NCBI GenBank assembly: GCA_000024525.1 | Contig: CP001769.1 | Span: 5,179,001-5,243,000, forward strand | Direction: 5' to 3' | DNA from: Spirosoma linguale DSM 74 | Lineage (GTDB): Bacteria; Bacteroidota; Bacteroidia; Cytophagales; Spirosomataceae | Length of the DNA: 64,000 nt | In this document: positions 25,711 through 35,700 of the stretch, piece after piece | Numbering within the stretch: position 1 is the stretch's first letter | Layout of the letters: the number at the start of each line of letters is the position of its first letter | Notes under the pieces: generated by a model | Databases searched by the model: none | What the model was told of the DNA's origin: nothing | What the model saw: the letters and a program-made list of their open reading frames with translations, nothing else | Position numbers and translations under genes: made by a program

Positions 25711-28700
25711 TTGAGCGGTTCCTACCCACAGGCGGGGTGGGTCAGTTTGCTCCGAAACGCCTGGGTCACTTTGTCCGGAATACATAATAAGGGTAAGTAT
25801 GCTCGCAAAAACTATACCCGTAACCCCGGTGACGTCGAAGAGATTTCCATTGTGCCCGATAATGCCAAGGTCTATATTCTGGCCACCGACTGGTGCCCCG
25901 GTAAACTGACCTGGTATGATGATTCGGGGTCACCCGTCACCAATTTCCAGATCGGTGTCTTTACCAAACCCCCTACCACAGTATACCAATACCAGTGCGT
26001 GATCGACGCCAAAACAACTTGCTCGGGTACTTATAGCTTTGCTACCAATGGAGCTTCGGGTGCAAGAATTGCAGCTACTACCAGCCTCGGCGCGACAGGA
26101 ACCTCCGATGCTCCTACGGCCTCGGTTGGCACGGAGTCTCCCTGCGATCAGGTAGCCTTATCCACGGCAGCCGGCACGCTCTTCAGTTCGCTGCTGTGCC
26201 AGAGTATGAACTTGATGAGAGACGATAATGGGCAGTTTTCCCAGCAAAAAATACTGGACTACCTGGCTCTATTGAAAAGTCAGGTTACTAGTTATTTGCC
26301 TGATTTGACCCTCCCAGCCGATCTAAATGCCGTGGTCAGTGCGCTACTGGCAGGCGATTGCCAAAAAGCCGGGCAGCTTTTAGACGCAGCTAACGGCCAG
26401 AAAACAATTAATATCGACCTGTTCAACAACACCATAAACAGTCAATACGGCTCGCTTCAATCTAGCATTACCAGTAATTATAAAGACGAGTGCATACAAG
26501 AGCCAGCCCCTGTGCTGGCTGCTGAAGACAGTCAACCTGGTGGCCGTTTGGCGGCTCAGGTCATCGATCCGAACCGATACTTCATTGCCCCCGATGGCCG
26601 GGCCGTACGGTTGCCTGTTGGCGCAACACCCCGGTTCTTCACATTCAGTGGACAGTGGGGGCTACCCCCAGTGGGCACCTTGCAAGGCTTTGTGACCGTT
26701 GAGGGTAAAACCTACTTTGCCGAAATCACAAAAAGCCCGCAGAAGTTTCTGGGCTATCGGCTGGCTACCAACCCCATGAAATGTCCGGCCGAACGATACG
26801 ACGCTAACCTGTACGTCAATGTGGCAGCCGGAAAGACAGCCCCAGCCTACTATTTCGCGCCTATCGATAAAACAAGTGAGTGTGGCTACACCTGGAACGA
26901 AGGCACTTACGCATTTCAGCGGGTAACTGACGGGCTTGTATCTATTAATCCGCCTATTCCGGGCAATTGGCAAAACCAAACGCTACTCAAAGACTGTCCC
27001 AAAACGGGCGACTACATTGTGGTGGGGCAGGTTAACTATTACCACAATACCGGAGGTCTGTCAGATGACGAAAAAAAGCAGCTTGGCTCCCTTTTAGAGG
27101 AAATCAATGGTAAGTTGGGAGGAATCATTAATGGTAAAGGATCTGTAACGGTGGTTGACCCGAAAGACCTCGACGGCAAGGAGGATGCCCTTAAACGCGA
27201 AGAGCAACAAAAAACCACTACCGAAGTAGCAAAGCTCCGCTATGGTAATAAGTATGTGCTGATCTTTTTCAGCGGGGGTAAACTGACGCCTTGTCAACAG
27301 ACATTTGTCGAAGAGCATGTTAAAGCCTTCCAACAGAGTACTTTTTATAGACTGGCCTACGATGACCTCGACGGTTGGGTCACCAATACCTTTTATCAAC
27401 AATCTCTCGAGAGTCAGAAATATACCACTGAAAGTATCCGAAATGGTAATGATATCCCTACCTACCCGGCTTCGCCTTCCAGTGAGTTTCGTCAGTTGTT
27501 GTTAAGCACCGGGGCTTTTTATTACTACGCTGCCCTTTCGGTACCCAGTTGTTTGGTCGATGAATCGAACTACTACCTAAGTGTGCAAAATCCCGATGGG
27601 TCGGTGTCCTCTAAACCGGTTGGCCCCGAAAACTGTGGGAAAGCCTTTGCCGCCGGTGCCATTCACTCACTCATTGAGGATGCCGATGTGGTGACCATGT
27701 TTATCGGCCTGTCGGAGATCATCAAAGCAACCCTGAGCGGAAGCCTAAAAACCTGGATGGAGTATCCGGGTAAGCTCCAGGCCTTTCAGAAAAAGATGGA
27801 AGCCAATCCTGAGGCCATCACGCCTGAGGACTTAGCGACGATTCTGCCCCCCTCGATTCAGAACGAGCAGAAAGCCATGGATCAGGTAACCAACCTGGCT
27901 CAGTTTCTCTACCAGAACTATTATACCGATGCCAACTGCTGGAAGTCAGGAGAGCTGGTCGCTCAGGTGTTGCCCATTGTGGCTTCGGCGGGGGCTTTGG
28001 CTGCGGCCAAAATCGCCCCTCTGATCGGCAAAACCGCAGGTCGATTGGGCCGACTGGCTCAGGCCCTGGGCAGCGAGCGTCTGGCCCAACGGTTGCTCAA
28101 CAACTCAGTAGAGTACATCGAGGTATCAGCCAATGCCACCAAAAAAGTCGAGCAGGCCATCCTCAAAGATGCCGATGGGGCCATCGAGAACATCTATGAG
28201 GAAGTAGAAGATGCTACTACCCACCAGCGTCAATCGGTCAAGATCTGTGGGGCCTGTCTGGCGGCCAGCACGCCTTTGTACGGCACGACTCAAACGCTGC
28301 ATGATGCTCAGCCGCAACAACCCATCCAGACCCTGGAAGCCGATGGGTCGTTGGGTTGGCGCAAGGTGGTGGGCAAGCTGCGTCGTCGGGTGAGCGAGTA
28401 TGTGAGCTTGTGGGTGAAGGGTGAGCGGGTGGATGCCTCGGTGGATCATGAGTTTAAGACGGGTCAGGGTTGGTTATCGGCGGGTGCTTTGCGCAAGGGC
28501 GTGATGCTGGTGAGTCTGGCCACGAGTAGTCTGTTGCCGGTGGATTCGGTGGCGTTGGTGCATAAGCCGCTGGAGGTGGAGGGGCTGAGTGTAGGTACGG
28601 CTCAAGGCTATGGCGTCGGCAAGTGGGGCTTGCTGACAGCCGGAAGTCGTAAATGCTTTTTAGGCTTCAGTCAGGCTCATTATGAAGCCATTGAGCGTAC

Positions 28701-29562
28701 TTTAGCCAATTCCGCCGATCAAACACAATTTTACAATGACATCAGTAAGTTTAACGCGGATGATTTCAAGGCCCTGTTGGCGACGGCCGACGATGCCGAA
28801 CAAGTAGCCCGCAATTGGCAATTGTTAGACGGTTCGCCTTATATTCGCCAAAGTTCGGAAAATTTGACAAACTTTCAGGCTGCCCTAACCAGAAGGCCAA
28901 GCGATTTAACGGTGGAGCAAATTGCCGCTGCCGTCAATGATTCGGACAGCAAAGCGACGCTGCTAGAGAACTTGAAAGATGCTGCCGATGAAACAGAATA
29001 TAAACAACTATTAGCAGGATCCAGACCCTTTGACGTTAAGTTTGCGGGCTTTAGCACCGCCCCTGATAATTTAGCCATTGATGCTATTCCCAATGCCAGT
29101 CTAAAAGGCGAAATACGGTATCTGGAAGATTTACGCAAGAACACGCCGGATGCGCGGATACGGGGAGATATTAGTGAGCAGTTAGGGGAGAAAGCGGCTG
29201 ATGCCTATGCTCAATCTAAGGGCTGGGGTACCCAGTTATGTGCCGAATGTGCCGGTTTGCAGGGCGAGTTTGACAGGGTCTATCTGGCTTCGGATGGAAC
29301 AATTCGGGTTATTGAAGCTAAAGGGGGCACTAGCCCATTAGGCGGGAGAAAAACAGTGAACGGGTTGTATGTACAGCAGGGAACGAGAGAGTATTTTGAT
29401 AGTATTGTCAATAAAATGAAAAGTAGTAGCAATCCCGAAGTTCGAAGAACGGCCGCTACTATTGAGAATACACCATCTTCAAAAATTGAATATTGGCTTG
29501 TAAGACAGGACTTTAATCCTGATAATAGCTTGAAAAGTATTTGGGCTAATAAATTCTTTTAA
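25711..29562 (+). CDS. headless second giant toxin, 3' part: HINT and PD-(D/E)XK nuclease tip
   Basis: 1283 residues; the first 28 are read from the IS21 right end (TTG start at 25711) and the native frame resumes at 25795. Landmarks: a helical pretoxin with GELVAQVLPIVASAG near 27951; a HINT (intein-like) domain at about 28240-28660, starting CGACLAASTPLYG and containing VDHEFKTGQGWLSAGALRKG; then a tip with GEFDRVYL (Asp codon 29272) and RVIEAKGG (Glu 29314, Lys 29320), the PD-(D/E)XK nuclease signature seen in many Rhs-type DNase toxins. The HINT lacks a clear terminal HN, so self-cleavage is uncertain. Immunity candidate three bases downstream. Because of the IS this tip can only be made from a start inside the element. 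Confidence 0.75.
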   Translation: MSGSYPQAGWVSLLRNAWVTLSGIHNKGKYARKNYTRNPGDVEEISIVPDNAKVYILATDWCPGKLTWYDDSGSPVTNFQIGVFTKPPTTVYQYQCVIDAKTTCSGTYSFATNGASGARIAATTSLGATGTSDAPTASVGTESPCDQVALSTAAGTLFSSLLCQSMNLMRDDNGQFSQQKILDYLALLKSQVTSYLPDLTLPADLNAVVSALLAGDCQKAGQLLDAANGQKTINIDLFNNTINSQYGSLQSSITSNYKDECIQEPAPVLAAEDSQPGGRLAAQVIDPNRYFIAPDGRAVRLPVGATPRFFTFSGQWGLPPVGTLQGFVTVEGKTYFAEITKSPQKFLGYRLATNPMKCPAERYDANLYVNVAAGKTAPAYYFAPIDKTSECGYTWNEGTYAFQRVTDGLVSINPPIPGNWQNQTLLKDCPKTGDYIVVGQVNYYHNTGGLSDDEKKQLGSLLEEINGKLGGIINGKGSVTVVDPKDLDGKEDALKREEQQKTTTEVAKLRYGNKYVLIFFSGGKLTPCQQTFVEEHVKAFQQSTFYRLAYDDLDGWVTNTFYQQSLESQKYTTESIRNGNDIPTYPASPSSEFRQLLLSTGAFYYYAALSVPSCLVDESNYYLSVQNPDGSVSSKPVGPENCGKAFAAGAIHSLIEDADVVTMFIGLSEIIKATLSGSLKTWMEYPGKLQAFQKKMEANPEAITPEDLATILPPSIQNEQKAMDQVTNLAQFLYQNYYTDANCWKSGELVAQVLPIVASAGALAAAKIAPLIGKTAGRLGRLAQALGSERLAQRLLNNSVEYIEVSANATKKVEQAILKDADGAIENIYEEVEDATTHQRQSVKICGACLAASTPLYGTTQTLHDAQPQQPIQTLEADGSLGWRKVVGKLRRRVSEYVSLWVKGERVDASVDHEFKTGQGWLSAGALRKGVMLVSLATSSLLPVDSVALVHKPLEVEGLSVGTAQGYGVGKWGLLTAGSRKCFLGFSQAHYEAIERTLANSADQTQFYNDISKFNADDFKALLATADDAEQVARNWQLLDGSPYIRQSSENLTNFQAALTRRPSDLTVEQIAAAVNDSDSKATLLENLKDAADETEYKQLLAGSRPFDVKFAGFSTAPDNLAIDAIPNASLKGEIRYLEDLRKNTPDARIRGDISEQLGEKAADAYAQSKGWGTQLCAECAGLQGEFDRVYLASDGTIRVIEAKGGTSPLGGRKTVNGLYVQQGTREYFDSIVNKMKSSSNPEVRRTAATIENTPSSKIEYWLVRQDFNPDNSLKSIWANKFF
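25787..25794 (+). repeat. IS21 target-site duplication, right copy
   Basis: ATAAGGGT immediately right of the element, identical to 23219-23226; the toxin frame resumes at 25795. Confidence 0.8.
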
Positions 29563-29565
29563 ATT

Positions 29566-30549
29566 ATGAAAATTGTTAAAAGGCATTTAGCCAATGAGGT
29601 CGACTTTGCTAAGGTTCAGGATCAATTCTATGAATTTAACTTGCCATACTATGAAAATAGGCAACACGAAACATTAGAATATAAGCTTACCCAATTTGGC
29701 ATTGAACGAATAGTAAAGAACTATATCAATAGTTTTTACGAAGCCTACTACCTGAAGAACCAACTGTGGGCAGAAACATTTCTCTACTTTGGCAATGCTC
29801 TCAATCAGATTATCTTTTCTCTCAGTCTTCATGAAAACCAAGCCGTTACTCTCCACTACGACAATGAATCTCTAACTACCAATGGCTGGTTAGTGGGCCT
29901 GCGCACCAGCTATGATGGTAAAAACCTCAGCACCCCCGAAATCTACAACTGCTGGACCTGGCGGGAAACCGCCCATTTTGCTTTTCTGCTACGGGACTCC
30001 GCACTACTAAGCATGCTTCAGGCCGTGGATACACATACTATGTTTGAACGGATTACATTCTACAACACGCTTAATCCGGACAGCATCGACCCCCTTTGGC
30101 ATGAACTCTATATTCAGCTTATGGCTGGCCATAACAGCCAGGCAGCTACGATTTGTGCCGATATGATTGAGAAACTAGAGCAACAACCGGCATCCTACCT
30201 GAAGAATCTAGCCAATTTTGAGGATAATCGCCAACGCCTGGCCATGCTTACCTTACCATTTCTTCGGTGTCTGGATGCCTATTTGTGTCAGAACGCAGCC
30301 CAATTCGAGCAACGGTTGTATGATGCCTTACTCCAACATAAGGCGTTTTGTGAACTGCCTCTCAAAAAAAGCAAAGGGAGTCTGGGTATTCCTAACAGCA
30401 ACATCTCCCACTTATTTGTGTCTATGCCCTTACTGGCCGTGTGCAGTTTGGCCTATGATGCTGGTTTTGGTTGGGATGTAGAATCCGATTACATTCCTAC
30501 TTGGTTAATAGCACAGACCTACCAGTACCAGCTACGCCCCACTTCATAG
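29566..30549 (+). CDS. candidate immunity protein, Imm49-like
   Basis: 327 residues, almost entirely helical, with no signal peptide. It starts three bases after the nuclease tip. The C-terminal stretch (MPLLAVCSLAYDAGFGWDVE followed by SDYIPTWL) has the pattern I associate with the Imm49 family of immunity proteins (small-residue-rich helix, LAYDxG, then a DY-P motif), and size fits. Probably inhibits the PD-(D/E)XK tip. Family call moderate, immunity role by position fairly safe. Confidence 0.6.
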   Translation: MKIVKRHLANEVDFAKVQDQFYEFNLPYYENRQHETLEYKLTQFGIERIVKNYINSFYEAYYLKNQLWAETFLYFGNALNQIIFSLSLHENQAVTLHYDNESLTTNGWLVGLRTSYDGKNLSTPEIYNCWTWRETAHFAFLLRDSALLSMLQAVDTHTMFERITFYNTLNPDSIDPLWHELYIQLMAGHNSQAATICADMIEKLEQQPASYLKNLANFEDNRQRLAMLTLPFLRCLDAYLCQNAAQFEQRLYDALLQHKAFCELPLKKSKGSLGIPNSNISHLFVSMPLLAVCSLAYDAGFGWDVESDYIPTWLIAQTYQYQLRPTS

Positions 30550-30573
30550 CCACCTGTCTAGGGTGGGCCGTAT

Positions 30574-31890
30574 TTGGGCAGCGAGCGTCTGGCCCAACGG
30601 TTGCTCAACAACTCGGTAGAGTACATCGAGGTATCAGCCAATGCCACCAAAAAAGTCGAGCAGGCCCTGATTAAGAATGCCGACGACGAAATCCAGAGCA
30701 TCACCGAAGAAGTTGAAGATGCCACGGGTAAAAAGACCACCATCAAAATCTGCGGCTTCTGTCTGGCAGGTCAAACCCCGGTGTTTGGTAGTGGCCAATC
30801 GCTGGCCGAGATGGCAGCGTCGCAGCCGGTGCAGACCCTGGAACGGGATGGGTCGGTAGGCTGGCGTAAGCTGCTGGGCAAAGTAGCCGACCGGGTCGAG
30901 GGGCTAGTACGTATATGGGTAAGGGGTGAAGCGGTAAGCAGTGCCCCCGAACATGATTTTCTGACCCAGACGGGCAAGCGCCCTGCGCGTTCGTTGGTGA
31001 GTGGTATGTTGGTCTACAGCCTGTTAACGGGCGGTTGGTTGCCGGTGGATTCTGTTTCGTATGCGGCTACCCCCACCCAGGTGGAGGGGTTGGTACTGGG
31101 CGATGTAGTAGGCTATGGAGTAGGTCGCTGGGGACTGGTCGTGAGTGACTCCCGGCGGTGTCCTAAGCGGGTACGGACGACCAACGAAGCCCTCGATCAG
31201 TTGGAGAATGTGCTGGGTAATCGGTATAACGAACTGGTCGATCTATTGGATCAGTTACCCAACAGGAAGTATACGCTTCAGAAAGTGGATGGCCAGCTAA
31301 AACTGATTGACGAGGGAGGCACCGTGTGGCTGGATGAGATTAGTGCTACCCAGTTCAAAGCGCGGGGTGGCACTAATCCCTGGAATCAGTTTCTAGATGT
31401 GACTCCACCGTTGATGAAGAATTTTGAGTATGTGGTGGATAACAATTTCATTTACAAAACAGACGATGCGGGTCGAGTGAGTAAGATTACGGTTGAGGAT
31501 TTACAAACCAATCAGGCTCGTCCCCGTAATACGTATCAGCAGCAGAAAGCGAAGGACATCAAAGATGGCAAAACCACAGACTCAATTGACCCCACTGATG
31601 ATGGGGGGCACATGGTGGCCTCTCAGTTTTATGGCCCCAGTGAGCAGATCAACTATTTCCCCCAGAATGCGGTTCAGAATCGAGCAGGTGGTGATTGGTA
31701 TATTATGGAGCAAGAATTGAAGCAGTTACGAATCAACAATCCTAATGCTGTTATTAAAGTGGAAATAACCCCAGTTTTTGATGATGGGATTATAAAGCGA
31801 CCCTCCGACTTTGATGTAAGAGTAACTGTTACTGAGAACGGTATACCTGTTACCATTACCAAACCTCGATATAATATTTCTAATCTCTAA
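30574..31890 (+). CDS. orphan toxin tail, cassette 6: HINT plus DNA/RNA non-specific endonuclease
   Basis: 438 residues from a TTG; homology to the second giant begins at that point (GSERLAQRLLNNSVEYIEVS, matching 28066 onward), so it is a headless tail. A HINT domain follows (CGFCLAGQTPVFG, EHDFLTQTGKRPARSL). The tip has DDGGHMVASQFYG (His codon 31609, residue 346), then INYFPQNAVQNR and DWYIMEQEL, matching the order of motifs in the Endonuclease_NS_2 branch of His-Me DNA/RNA nucleases (D-GH, N, N, E). Predicted to degrade nucleic acid in target cells if joined to a secreted head. Immunity candidate four bases downstream. Confidence 0.78.
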   Translation: MGSERLAQRLLNNSVEYIEVSANATKKVEQALIKNADDEIQSITEEVEDATGKKTTIKICGFCLAGQTPVFGSGQSLAEMAASQPVQTLERDGSVGWRKLLGKVADRVEGLVRIWVRGEAVSSAPEHDFLTQTGKRPARSLVSGMLVYSLLTGGWLPVDSVSYAATPTQVEGLVLGDVVGYGVGRWGLVVSDSRRCPKRVRTTNEALDQLENVLGNRYNELVDLLDQLPNRKYTLQKVDGQLKLIDEGGTVWLDEISATQFKARGGTNPWNQFLDVTPPLMKNFEYVVDNNFIYKTDDAGRVSKITVEDLQTNQARPRNTYQQQKAKDIKDGKTTDSIDPTDDGGHMVASQFYGPSEQINYFPQNAVQNRAGGDWYIMEQELKQLRINNPNAVIKVEITPVFDDGIIKRPSDFDVRVTVTENGIPVTITKPRYNISNL

Positions 31891-31894
31891 AATC

Positions 31895-32572
31895 ATGGAT
31901 GTACAACAACTTGAAGAAGCAAAATCTATTATCCTTGAAGAATTGAAGCAAGAGGTCTGGTCTCAAGCCAAATTTTTTACTGTGTTTTCCGATAGTGGCA
32001 GTTCGTCGCCTCAATTCATTCTTTACAGCGACAGTATAACTCAAAAAGAGTACGACCTTAAGGAAATTTTCACCATAACTCGCATTTTTAAAAAAGCCTT
32101 TTTAGCCGCGAAAGCTGATGAGAAAAGTAGGTTCAACAAGGTTGAGTTTGAGGTGTATTCCGACAGTACTTACCAAGTAAGTTTAACTTGGGACGATGAG
32201 GAGGTTAGGAAAAATAAGCTAGCGTGGTCGAATGTTATTCCTCAATGGGTCAATGATCGGCTTATTAGTTTGCTTTTTTCAGCGGGTTATGGTGATGAAG
32301 CTAACTGGCAACGAGGGGTTTTCATCTTTACCATTCAACAGGATAAGCTTTCCTTTGAAGGTACTATTTATAATGACCAAACGCCCATGATAGTCCAAGT
32401 TAAACTCCCAGATTACTTAATCGTAGGTATTTTAGAGCACTACCAGATTACTAATGAAGGATTCCTAAAAGACCAGTGGCAGCCCTGGAATCAATTGGAA
32501 ATTCGTTCTCCCCATAACTCTCTTGATTTGGATAAAGATATAACCTATCGGTTAATAACTGACAAAGGCTGA
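31895..32572 (+). CDS. candidate immunity protein, cassette 6
   Basis: 225 residues, cytoplasmic, acidic. It starts four bases after the nuclease tail. The pattern EVWSQAKFFTVFSDSG and LAWSNVIPQWVNDRL faintly recalls the YezG/DUF600 antitoxin type (inhibitors of LXG nucleases), but the likeness is not enough to name it. The immunity role is inferred from position. Confidence 0.55.
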   Translation: MDVQQLEEAKSIILEELKQEVWSQAKFFTVFSDSGSSSPQFILYSDSITQKEYDLKEIFTITRIFKKAFLAAKADEKSRFNKVEFEVYSDSTYQVSLTWDDEEVRKNKLAWSNVIPQWVNDRLISLLFSAGYGDEANWQRGVFIFTIQQDKLSFEGTIYNDQTPMIVQVKLPDYLIVGILEHYQITNEGFLKDQWQPWNQLEIRSPHNSLDLDKDITYRLITDKG

Positions 32573-32587
32573 AAGGCGGGCGAAGCG

Positions 32588-32638
32588 GGCGAGCTGGTCG
32601 CTCAGGTGTTGCCCATCGTGGCCTCGGCGGGGGTTGCC
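32588..32638 (+). pseudogene. relic of a further toxin-tail cassette
   Basis: About 50 bases reading GELVAQVLPIVASAG, nearly identical to 27951-28000 in the second giant. The homology ends without tip or immunity gene. It is best read as the head of a lost or truncated cassette marking the end of the array. Confidence 0.65.
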
Positions 32639-32736
32639 ACTACAATCAATTTATATATATTTTTCAATAATACGTAACTTTATGGATAATTGATCGTCTT
32701 CTAATAGTTCAATTTCGTTCCCACCGCCCGTTAACA

Positions 32737-35700
32737 ATGTTAAAATCAGGCCTGTTTTGTTTACTTATCCCCTTCGTCTATGCGGGGGCCATCGCTAATA
32801 CGACACCCCTTATTACCCCAATCTCCACCCCAAACGCCCAGGCCCATTTGATCGGGCGAGCCTTAACGCCCGGCGCTTTAGCTCCTGTCTCTGCCGATTT
32901 ACAACCTACCCGCAGCCAGATCGATGCGGCTGCCAACGAGGCTCAGACCCAGGGACGAATCATTCCCATTACACCAGGTGGCATGACCATTCCTGCCGCC
33001 TTGCAGGAGGTTGCCAGTTTGCCCGTAACATTTCGGTCGACCATTGGCAACTGGAATTACGACATTACGGTCCTCTCGATGAGTTTTACCCCGACGGGTT
33101 CAGTGCTCTCCATTGGCTGTCGGTTTTATCTACCCGGCTCAACACCCAATACAGCCCTTTACTTTGGAGCCAACGACATTGCGGTCTCGGGCAAGAGTGG
33201 CTTCAGTGGCGATTTACCCATTCTGGAAAGCCTGCTCAGCGATGAAAAAAGTAGCGAGCTGGATGATCCAACGGGAAAATTGGGTGGTCAAACTAAATTT
33301 TTCGAGTTTCCCTTAGCTGCCTTTCAGGGTAAAGCCTGGATGGGGCTGGGCAAAGACTCTAAAATTAGTTTCGCCTGCGGAGAGTTTAAAAAATTCTCCC
33401 TCACGGGATTTGTGAAAGTCTATGAGCTGGTAAAGCGGGAAGATCCGGCTGGCCAGTCGCTGACTGACGGTAGGCCCCTGCAATTTGCCTGGACCAGCCA
33501 GGATGTGTTCGACTGGCAGGATATCTATTTCCCCGTGACGGCCTCGCGGGGCTTTCATTCAGCCAATGCAACGGATATTGGCTTTCACCCAACGGATAAA
33601 ACGAAGGTCATTCTTGACCTGAGCCAATATCAGAGTCCGGCCAGCCTGCCCGATTGCGGGGGCGGCAACCTGGGCAATAGCTGGCAGGGCATTCAGTTCG
33701 ATGCCTTTGCCATTCGGCTGCCCAAGCTCTTTAAACTTCGACAGCCGCGCACGCTTCTGGGACCGGGAACAAATCTGTTTTTGTCACCCACTGGGGTCAT
33801 TGGGACGGTGAGCGCTCAGCAGGTGTTTACGCTGGAAGAGGGCTATACCGATGAGATCAACAAATTTGACCTTTCCCTGGATCAGGTGACGGCCAATTTT
33901 AGCTGTGGAGCCTCGGCCAACCTAAGCCTGTCGGGACGATTCCGGCTGGGTACCTGTGGAACGGGAACCGATAAGGCCTCCGAATTATATTATAACGTGG
34001 TGTACACCGAACAGGATCGACACTACCAGGTACTGGTCAAGGAAAACGCAACTGATCGGTTCCGAAACAACGGGTTGACCCTGTCGACAGGCTCCACCCT
34101 GAGTTTATCGATCCAGAACGAAAGCTTTGTCTTTCAGACAGCGCTGGCCGCCAGGCCTCGCCTGAGTACACCCGCTTATCACAACAGTATCTGTCTAAAT
34201 TACCCTACAACCCTCACCGTTAGTAACTGTGAATCCATCACCCGCAACTGGTCGACGGGCGAGATCGACAAAAACACGGTGACGATCAATCCTCAAACGC
34301 AGACGACCTATACGGTCAACTGCGTGGATAAGTACTGTATCAGCGAGTCGTCGAACGAATTGGCCATAACCGTCTATTCATCCCTGCCACAACCAACGCT
34401 GACGGCCACCAGCCCGGCTTTTTGTACCTATCAGAATGCGACGCTCAGCGCTGATAACTGCGTGGGTAAACTCGAATGGCAAACGCCTGACAATACCACG
34501 TTCCGGGAGCTGAGCGCCAATCGACAAACGGCGTATTTTCCCGGTCAGTCGGCTACGGCTACATTTGTCTATCAGGTACGGTGCAACCTGAATACGTGCC
34601 TGAGTCCACCCAAAGACCTTTCCCTGACGGTCTACCCGGAGCCCAAAGCTCCCTTGCTCTGGTCAAGTGCGACCAGCAATACTATTGACCGAAATGAGAG
34701 CGTTACCCTAAGCGGTTCCTGTACCGATAATAACCGTCTTGTGTGGGAGAATCTGCCGGAAGCCAGGGTTCAATTAGCCGCTTCGACTAGTTATCAGGCC
34801 ATATGCAAAAACCCCGAAACAGGGTGTCAGACTCAAAGCCCCAGTCGTATTGACATCACCGTTCTCTATTTCCCACCGGCTGCGCCGTCGCCTGTTACGT
34901 TTGGTGCCGTCGGCACGAACTATATCACCGTGAACTGGCGGGACAATTCGGGGAATGAGGATGGGTTTTGGATTGATCGGTCAACATCGTCCGAATTCAC
35001 TAATTCCGTTCGGATCGGTGATGTGGGTACCAATACGACTTCCTTCTTGGATCAGAATCTGAGCGAAGGGGTTACCTATTATTACCGGGTTATTTCGCAT
35101 AATCGGTATGATAATGGGTACTCCGAAATTGCTTTCCGGTCTACGGGCATCACCCCCATAAAGCCCGTTTGTAATCCACCAGTCGCTCCCAGCATATCGG
35201 CCACAAACATCTCGATCAATGAAGGCAAAAGCGGGACTCTCAGCGTAGAAGGCTGTTCAGGTGGGGCAATTCTGTGGAATACGGGCAGTCAGGAGGCCAG
35301 TATCAGCGTCAATAAGGCGGGCTATTACACTGTTTCCTGTACCGTCAGCAACGACTGTGGTAGCAGTAGTAGTAGTACAGGTGCCACCGTCACCATCAAC
35401 AACAAACCACCTTGTGATCTTCCTCCTACACCCTCTATTTCGGTCTCGGCCATCACCATTACTGCCGGTGAGAGCGGTATACTCACCGTAGAGGGCTGTT
35501 CGGGCGGTGCCGTATTATGGAGCACCGGGGCAACCACAACTGATATCATCGTGAATCAGTCAGGCAACTACTCTGTTTCCTGTACCCGAACGAACGATTG
35601 TGGACAAAGCAGCAGCACGACCGATGGTAAGGTAACTGTCATTTCTAAGCCCTGCACGCAGCCCGCTGCACCTACTATACAAGTAGCTGATGTAACGATA

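Larger units (their letters stand above)
23227..25786 (+). mobile_element. IS21-family insertion sequence
   Basis: The element carries istA and istB. Ends: left TGTATTTCGGAGTAAACTGA at 23228 and right, inverted, TGTATTCCGGACAAAGTGAC ending at 25784. An 8-bp host duplication ATAAGGGT lies at 23219-23226 and 25787-25794. Removing the element plus one duplication (2568 bases, a multiple of three) rejoins the toxin frame as DKGYKG|KYARKN. Insertion is therefore simple and probably recent. The one or two bases between the end repeats and the duplications make the exact ends uncertain by 1-2 bases. Confidence 0.9.
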
